DNA of 64,000 nucleotides from Acholoe squamosa (Eukaryota; Annelida; Polychaeta; Phyllodocida; Polynoidae): NCBI GenBank assembly GCA_949317995.1, contig OX439036.1, positions 110,153,669 to 110,217,668 of the forward strand, read 5' to 3'. Shown piece by piece: positions 56,516 to 64,000 of this stretch (position 1 is its first letter; each line of letters starts with the position of its first letter). The notes under the pieces were generated by a model. It saw only the letters and a program-made list of their open reading frames with translations, ran no database searches and was not told where the DNA came from. The position numbers and the translations under genes were made by a program.

Positions 56516-57745
56516 GTGGGAGGGTGTTGAGTTTCTAGATAATCTCCAACTAGCTACATGACCCAAGAGAATAGAACTCTAGTTGCAACTAAAGATGAGA
56601 AAATGAGCCACATGTCAGTTTTTGTGACATGCAATTGGCCCAAGTGTTGGGGTTATTAACACTGACAGTGTTATATATGGAAATCTTTTATCTTTATATA
56701 CATGAAAACTCTATACATATTTCTATCACTATACATTGTATATCATAGTGCTACATGCACACTGTACACACACACACCTCAGTTACACATACCGCTCATA
56801 GGAGTCGGGCCAAGCACTACCTTACCTACCTGCTGCGTCCTACCTGTAACCTCAGACCAGCATAGGTCGCCTACCTATACACTAGTATCATTAAGACTCT
56901 GTACAATATGCTGCAATAAATACAACTGCATTATAAACTGACACAAGGTCTTGCCTTTTAGTCATGTATACATACCTGATAGCAATTATAGCACATCAAG
57001 ATATGACAACAGAAGAATATATAGGATAAATAGAATTGTTATTTTGATACACGATTTCCTGTCACAAGGGTATGACTTTTGGTGATTGGCTCCTTGATTG
57101 AGGTACCATAAAAAATTATAGATTATTTGGTTTTGTTCCCATATGGAAATTATAGAGTAGATTGGAGATGCTGTCCCCCCCCCCCACCCCTGAGCTAATC
57201 ATTCACCAAAGTGGTCAAATTGCTGATTTATATTACAACACACCTAATGAACCAATAATCAGGTCTAGCTCCTATAGAGATAAAGGCATAGATCCGATGT
57301 TGGTTGGATTAGATATGAATTTCAGGACCATTTCTAGAGGTCCCAATAATCCCCCTTTGGGCCCAAAAACCATGTGTGAAGATGTCTTTTAACCAACGGT
57401 AACACGTGAGCTTTTTCACTGAAAACAGTTAACATTATTTCGCCAACCCCCCTACAAGGGGTTTAAAAATTGACCCCTCATTTAAGAGGTCAACTTAATT
57501 CTGCTCTCCCCAAGAAAATCCACCATGTTATTCCAATTATTGAACGTTCTGTGCCCACTTGGGACATCAAGCATAGGAGTTTAATTGAATAGGTTGCACC
57601 CTAAGACGTCCACATACTTTGAGACATCCACTCCACGAAATGGTTACAGAAATGGATAAATCTACTTACAACTCATTGTCAAGTTGTTGTTGAGCATTAA
57701 ATAAACAGTTGCTAGCATTGCTCCAGCAGCAAGCCGAATGTCATG
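56516..57745. other. Non-coding
   Basis: A CA-rich patch (56758-56778) and a C run (57175-57186). No gene. Confidence 0.4.
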
Positions 57746-57756
57746 ACTATCTGTGG

Positions 57757-57799
57757 AAAAAGGTACGCCCACGCACCCCCTCACGGGCGTACCTTTTAC
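57757..57799. repeat. Perfect hairpin, ~13-bp stem
   Basis: AAAAGGTACGCCC and GGGCGTACCTTTT around a C-rich 14-base loop (ACGCACCCCCTCAC). Confidence 0.85.
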
Positions 57800-58039
57800 C
57801 GTGTTGATCCTATTGGGGTGGATGTTTCAATGTATGTGGATGTGTTTAGGTTAACATACACTATTGTTTTGGGTGAAATTCCCAGCACTTAAACTGGCAA
57901 GCCCTGGCATTTAACCGACTGATACGCTAATTCTGGAGCATTGCCGTGCTTTAGAATCGTAGCATTTTGTGGTGTGCCCTACTGCTGCATTACCTTCCTT
58001 ATAGAGGACTGGTATCCCATTCAATACAGTACATATTTT

Positions 58040-58310
58040 TGGGGCCCTGGGGCAAAATAACAGGTCTCTGCTTACTACAGTTGATAATACTCCAGTTACT
58101 AATTTCTGATGACATGCCCCAGGGGAAAACATGCAGGTTAATTAGAAACCTGCTCAAGTTCTCATGACCTGTCAAACACCCATAGGTACATGTCAATAGC
58201 AATACATGTTATACAAAGCAGACACCATAATACGTAGGTGTATTATTGTAATGCTATCTATGAATGAGGTGAATCTGCCCGAGCTCCACGCCCCCCTCTA
58301 AGCTAATCAA
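58040..58310. repeat. Dispersed repeat family C, copy
   Basis: Matches 31300-31560. Confidence 0.85.
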
Positions 58311-58439
58311 TTGAGTATTACCAGATGGTTGGTTCCCAACTCAACAGTGTTGTAACCGACACAATACAATACTCATTATTGTATGTGAATAATATTTACC
58401 TGGCATATAGAAAAACCCCTGGGGAAAACCACCCCACTA

Positions 58440-58480
58440 CTCTCTCTCTCTCTCTCTCTCCCTCCTTCTTTCTCTCTCTC
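58440..58480. repeat. CT-rich microsatellite
   Basis: About ten CT units followed by an imperfect pyrimidine tract. Confidence 0.95.
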
Positions 58481-59365
58481 ATCCTATCATTAGAATCAAT
58501 ACTGTGTGGTATATAAAAATATATTATGTGTAAAAGACCTCGTGCCAACAGGGCAAGATAATTTATAAAACACAAAATATTTCTAACAGTAACTACTTAT
58601 ATCATTTCTGACAGTAAGTATTAAACATATTGGATATTTAATTAATACAATAGAATACACCATAAAATGATATTGTATATTTCAGTACTGTTCTATAGTA
58701 GATTTACAATCTATTATTCTCATATATGTAAGGTACACCAATCGTATGAGGTGCACTTGGGCTCTAAACCTCTACCTTATACTGCATATAAGTTCAATAC
58801 TTAGGCCAAGAAGAAGTAAAGTTGTGTTTCCAGTAACATGACTTAAAATGGTAGGGTCAGTAGGTTGGGTTTTTTTTTCGTTTTTTTTTTTTTACATTTA
58901 CATAGGAAAGGTACGGGCACATATCAATGGATGTATCAAATTCTTTGATTTCATTGTAAAATAATGATGGGAAAAAGAAAACTGTGAGAGAGGGAGAGAA
59001 CACGAAAACAGTACAAAAGTAATGAGAAAATTCTTCAAAATCATAAATAAAAGGGTTTTTTGCCCCTGTTGTGCTAGGGTTGGTCGGGTTACTGAAAACA
59101 AACCTTTTTTTATTTGGCCTTATAGCCCATTTGATCATATAACGAATATTACTGTGGATTTTATCATGTCTGTAAATCATCAAACCACTCTAGAACTAGG
59201 CTGAACTTTAGAGTGTAGGGGTTTGTTCCCTCCTTGGGTGCGTTGAGCCTCCAGAGGCCAGCTCACTTGGTGGTCACTCCCCCTATGTATACCATACTGA
59301 TCCAGAGGTAGGCAGAAGGTGGAAATGTCAGTGGGGCCGTGTTGGTGACAGGGTATGACAGGCCA
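58481..59365. other. Non-coding
   Basis: T tract at 58870-58893. No convincing gene. Confidence 0.4.
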
Positions 59366-59437
59366 GGGGAAGTAGCTCAGAGGAAGAGCTTCTGCTTCGA
59401 AGTTGGTGGGTCCCGGGTTCGAGTCCCGGTTTCTCCA
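59366..59437 (+). tRNA. tRNA-like gene with a defective anticodon arm (probable pseudogene or SINE head)
   Basis: A 7-bp acceptor stem (GGGGAAG with TTTCTCC, allowing G-U), a 4-bp D stem (GCTC/GAGC) and a perfect 5-bp T arm (CCGGG TTCGAGT CCCGG) are present, with A and B boxes intact. The anticodon region (TCTGC TTCGAAG TTGGT) pairs poorly, so the anticodon (CGA or UCG by register) cannot be trusted. Confidence 0.6.
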
Positions 59438-60005
59438 AGAGACGTTTTCGCCGACCTCTACAGGATCATAGACCTTTTACCTGTTTGCCCAAATCATAGA
59501 CAACAAGGTAGAACATTCCACCTATGGATTTTGGTTTCGGTTTTAAAACCATTTGTAAGAACGCTATAGACTTGGCTCAAGTCTTTGTTATTGATTCCAA
59601 GGCCTTTATAGTGAATCAGTAGCCCATTATACAAACACTTAACTTGGGGCTTCATTGGTTTTAACACAAAAGCTCTGAGGGCAAACATCGATGATATAAA
59701 CAGATATCCACTTTGTCCTTCTGTTTCAGATCGCTATGATAATACTGTTTTGTGTTCATATTCAATAGACAAACCTGCATGTACATTTGAATATATACTT
59801 GTCAATTAACCAAAGTAGACTGGGTTAGAACTAAATTATGATGGTATATTGAATACTTTCGCTTTCCCTTTCATGTTTGGACAAGGTTAATGAGTGGTCT
59901 ATGGACATGGCTTTACTAAAGGCGACATACACAAGTTTGATATCATCTACAAACTATGACTCGTACTCAGGCCTGTCATAGGCCACATCAATGATGAATG
60001 GTTCA
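59438..60005. other. Non-coding
   Basis: No repeat or gene I can support. Confidence 0.4.
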
Positions 60006-60009
60006 CTGT

Positions 60010-60192
60010 AAAGAATATCTCATCGAAATCATCGTCCCAGAGATTCCTTGTACATCTGTGTACCATCGTAATGCCACCTGGGGCTTCTTGTAGAAACTAC
60101 GCTGTTTCACTGCTATATCTACTTTCGGTGGTTCACTGTCCAGGTTTATGAGTATCCCTGGTAGATTCAATAGTTATTTGATACAGTGCACT
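60010..60192 (-). mobile_element. CACTGTA MITE, reverse orientation
   Basis: Reverse complement of 32335-32555: GTTCACTGTCCAGG, TATCCCTGGTAGATTCAA, ending ATACAGTGC. Confidence 0.7.
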
Positions 60193-61229
60193 AATTAAGT
60201 TGGGCCTTTAGCAGGATGTTTATGATGTGTTTATGAGGTGCTGCTGTGTCAAAATCAATTAGTGTATTGATCCCGTACTCTGTCATGCCACCTCGAGATG
60301 TAATCTCCAAACACATACTTGTCCTCACATCAACTACATCTCTGTCTGTAATTCCTTAGCTTAATCTATAATTCTCATTTAGATGTAGGGTAGATTAACC
60401 TAAAGACGACCGTTCCTGTGCAGGCCTTCAATGAGGGATTTGTAGTGGGTAATATCTCTGAGAGTTTTAGGTCCCCAGACTTCCAAAAGGCACTGAATAA
60501 AGATAATTGTTTAGGCTTTTTTACCTGTTATATCTTGAAAATCCATGTGTATAATGTATATCTAGTTTATCGCCCTTACTAAGAACATTCCATTTAGTTC
60601 ATTTTCACCTTGAGATGAGCACTTTGCACCTTGAGACGACCACTTGATACACAGCCTTTGAATTGGGCCATTTTCATTAAGCCATAATTTAAAAACAGAA
60701 TAAGTGTCTTGCATAAATATAGAATATAATGTTACTGTTGATGGTGCTGTAATGTAATGAAAATGTATTTTTGCAGCAGCTAAATTGGAATGGATATTTC
60801 AGTAAAGCTTATGTTCTTCGTAGTTGCCATTCCCATCCAATTAGAGGTAATAATCCTAGACCTGCATTAAAAAGGCTTTGTTTTATGATTATCTATCAAT
60901 ATCCACCACAGTAACATTTTGCTTGACTTTATGTTCTTGATGTCATATGGTTCCTTTGCATACTACTCATAATAGGAAAACAGCAAAGTTTGAAACCCAT
61001 CTAGAGAATGCAATGTCCCAAGATATATATTATGGATATGAATCTTTTGATGTAATCCTATATAATCAGTGGTTTCTACTCAATTAAAGGCATAACTCTC
61101 TGTGAGTGGTGGTCGACTCAAGGTGAAATGGTGGTCATCTCAAGGTGAAATTGTCATGCCTGGGAAAATAAGTCATAAACTGAAAGTATTTAACATTTCT
61201 GAACATTTGATTATGTCATCATTTACTTA

Positions 61230-61231
<2 letters not shown>
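60193..61231. other. Non-coding
   Basis: No supportable feature. A local AAGGTGAAAT/TTTCACCTTGAGATGA word recurs. Confidence 0.4.

Positions 61232-61295
<64 letters not shown>
61232..61295. repeat. (TA)n microsatellite
   Basis: About 32 uninterrupted units. Confidence 0.98.
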
Positions 61296-61298
<3 letters not shown>

Positions 61299-61984
61299 TA
61301 TTGTTATACAATGATAACTACTCAACATATCATAGGTGGCCAGTCCATGGGATACTACAACACCTCTATTTCAGGAATATTAGAGGTACAGCCCCATACA
61401 GTAGATGTAAAAGTGAGAAAAACAAGGTGTCAGGTGGTCAACTCACGGTATGTGGTCGTCTTTAGGTTAACCTACCCTATGCAGGAGGTGAGGCTTGTGC
61501 CTGCAGAGAATAGCCCTGTAGCACACGTTATAGACAAAGGTTCATGAGTGGTGGGTCTGACTCAGGGGTATGTCGTGAGGTGAAGCCGAGTGAGATACCC
61601 TTCAGTCACACACACTACAAGTGAATCTCTGTATTTATTTCATGTTATCTTAGCCTGAAACGTTCAAAAATTCCATAAACAGGTGTGTTTTTTTTTTAAT
61701 GTTTTATGGCTATTTTGGGTGGTGTTAGTGGACGTGAGATATGAAGTAGGGTCATCTCACGGAGGTCTATTGGGTGTTCGTATTCCACCGTATCCAACAT
61801 GAAATGAATAGATTTTGGTCAAAGCTGGGTATTATATGCAAGGTTTTTTCTTTACATTAGGACAGCATTAGTCCACCAGGGGTGCCTATAATATATGCTT
61901 GTACATCTTATGTACATAGATATCAGGGACAGAGCCTGGTTAAAACAAGACACTTGGACATTTGATGCAACAGATTAGAACAGT
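61296..61984. other. Non-coding
   Basis: No supportable feature. Confidence 0.4.
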
Positions 61985-62145
61985 ATGGATGTATTCATCC
62001 GCCTTCTAAGGATGCTCGTAAAACCAAACAATGAGCCACCATTGGCAGTAAAGCACTCTGCTACAAGAAGGAGTAACAGTAAAAAAAAGTTCCAGGAGAA
62101 GGTCCATTAATTTGACGGCACGTTTTTACAGTGTGTGAATGAAAC
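61985..62145. mobile_element. CACTGTA MITE, diverged copy
   Basis: Shares AATGAGCCACCATTGG-like and TTTTTACAGTGTG words. The left end is not clear. Confidence 0.5.
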
Positions 62146-62169
62146 AGGTAGATTGTACTGAAGCATTAT

Positions 62170-62380
62170 CCCTTTAAGTTCCGCTGATGCAGGAGTGCAT
62201 TGCTCATCATGATGCACCAATGAAGTGGGGCATCATGCCGACCCTCCAGGGATGTATCACTCCTTTAGGGCTGGCAAGATGCTTGAATGAACCCTGGCGA
62301 GTTACTCGCCAGGGCTGCATTCATGCATAATGATGACCAATGGGCATGATACATTAATGCAGCAGCGGCCCTTGGAGGGT
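62170..62380. mobile_element. Fold-back family B, best-preserved copy
   Basis: Ends CCCTTTAAGTTCCGCTGATG and GCAGCGGCCCTTGGAGGG are inverted. Inside, CCTGGCGAGTTACTCGCCAGG is a perfect hairpin, flanked by CATGATGC arms. Confidence 0.85.
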
Positions 62381-63370
62381 TAACAAACCTAGACTAGTAC
62401 CAAAATAACCCCAGTCTCTGTGGGTATTGTATGATCCCTCAGTGTACCCATTGGCGCACCTGCTCCCAACATATAGACAATACACCTTGTACAAAGCCAG
62501 TCTCATATCGCTCCCCTTTTTTAATATTCATTCCCCTTAGGATATGACCATGATATGTTTTCAGGCATCACTGGGCTGATTCTTGGTCTCCGGAGACCTC
62601 TGCTAGAGCCATCTGTAGAACACCGGTGCGATCTACAGTATTATACACTTTTTTCATCGAGATACCTCATGTATAAGATGTCCCTTGTGGATTTAGGGCT
62701 CAGGCTAAGGGCAGTTCAGGGCAGACCAATAGGGCACACCTGCTGGGGTCATATTATGGCCATTTCAGTAATTTTCTATAGTATAAAATCCTCACACAAC
62801 CTTTCTCTGTATAGATACTCTAGCTCTAAACACAGCAAGGCACTATTCTCATATTGCACAGTTTATATGTAAGGTTAAATGACAATTTCAATGAGCATAA
62901 GTCTAAACAACAATAAACACAATGAGCACATCATTATAATTGTTTTGTCCTATGAATCATTGTACCAAAGAAAAATACATGTGTGCCCAAAATCGCCTTA
63001 TTCAAACCACAGGGCCATGCGTATATATGGTTTTAATTGGCAATGGTGAGATATTGATGAGACTATTCCCGTGACACTTACATGAATCTGATGTGCAACG
63101 TCACCAAACACAAATAGAACAAAGGATTGGAGTGTCGCAGGTCACGCGAATGCCCATATTTTGCTAGTGGAGCCCTGGCTATAGACAGTTATGGATATAC
63201 TGTCTTCTTTTACGCCCCTTGGCTTAAGGGAAAATGTAGTTCTACAGCAGTTTTCAAATAATGACTGGTGTGCTGAGGATGTTATTGGTAGAATTGTGAG
63301 CAGCCACCATTAACCTAATTCTACCCACAGTTTTTGACTGGTGTGACAGTCACAACTCGTGGCAATAAAC
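62381..63370. other. Non-coding
   Basis: The short open frame 62555-62872 has no recognisable domain. Nothing else seen. Confidence 0.4.
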
Positions 63371-63737
63371 CTCCAGGAGGGTGTTGCTCCTATTGTAAAA
63401 AGAGCTGTGAGTATGTTTTCTAAACAAGTCGTGCACTGCTTCACCTAAGTACTTGCACTTACCACATTAGTCTGAAAAGTCATCTGCCTTGTTTAAAAAA
63501 GAGAGAGCTGCACTATCAGGTACCTACTCATGTCACACACTCCATACTTTATTATACTGACTAACTTCTCCCAACTAGGTACCTACTCAAATCCCCCTTT
63601 TTTAGCACCGTACTTGAATGACCACTTGTGAGCAACAAAAGGGACAAGTTAAAGCTACATGAAAAGAAAGGACTGGAAATGAGGGCATTTTTAGCCAGCT
63701 CTTCCTTTTACTATAGGAGCAACACCCTCCTGGACAC
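63371..63737. mobile_element. MITE, CCAGGAGGGTGTTGC ends
   Basis: Ends CCAGGAGGGTGTTGCTCCTA and TAGGAGCAACACCCTCCTGG are an exact inverted pair, and homology continues through AAAAGAGCTG. About 367 bp, no transposase. Confidence 0.9.
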
Positions 63738-64000
63738 AGCTGTAGTGCCATGGACTGTTTTATGTGGATAGCAACAACTGTAGAAAATGCTCACATACTT
63801 GAGGCATGTGAAAGAAAAACTTCTCATATTCTACAGACATATTCTGTCGTGCAGGGTGCAGTAAGGTCCATATTCCCACTTCATATCACAGATTGTCCAG
63901 TAAAGTCTTCCAAATATTGAGAGAGATAGAGATATGTATATCACTTACTAAACATTCATGGTATACTATGCTGCCCTAAGGTTTCAGGTGAGAATGTGAA
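63738..64000. other. Non-coding window end
   Basis: Nothing supportable. Confidence 0.4.

Noticed and set aside
59339-59569. 76-residue open frame
   Set aside because: Reads through the tRNA-like sequence; no domain.

Overview
This is a gene-poor, repeat-rich stretch of an animal genome, most likely an aquatic invertebrate. I cannot name the species. No intact host protein gene is convincing. The evidence for an animal genome is a metazoan-type Maverick/Polinton element, a broken non-LTR retrotransposon endonuclease, one tRNA-like gene, many short inverted-repeat transposons, minisatellites and an assembly gap (11200-11399).

The centrepiece is one Polinton (giant virus-like DNA transposon) at 34086-52025, 17.9 kb. 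It has ~0.38-0.39 kb terminal inverted repeats, 5'-AG...CT-3' ends and a perfect 6-bp target duplication (CCTTAC). The left arm is read leftward: a Cys-rich protein, a protein-primed DNA polymerase B and a SUMO-motif-rich protein. The right arm is read rightward: two small unknowns, a tandem death-domain protein, packaging ATPase, a membrane-active small protein, a conserved unknown, integrase with chromodomain, minor capsid, a basic virion protein, major capsid, adenovirus-type protease and a coiled-coil protein. Many genes overlap or abut. At least nine have frameshifts or stops, so this copy is probably dead, but its full architecture is readable.

The Polinton interrupts one copy of a large composite repeat that occurs about three times: ~11.4-24.2 kb, ~24.3-30.5 kb, and ~31.6-34.1 kb continued at ~52.0-56.5 kb. 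Copy 2 preserves the uninterrupted target at 28185-28190. These units carry nested MITEs and fold-back elements, and some insertions differ between copies.

The flanks (1-11 kb and 56.5-64 kb) hold more MITEs, fold-backs and minisatellites. A CRE-rich, GC-rich stretch lies just before the gap. The most novel signals are inside the Polinton: a tandem death-domain gene beside a possible DED-like neighbour, a triple SUMO-interaction-motif protein, TIRs packed with transcription-factor-like sites, and a 23-bp interferon-response-like inverted repeat bracketing the polymerase gene.
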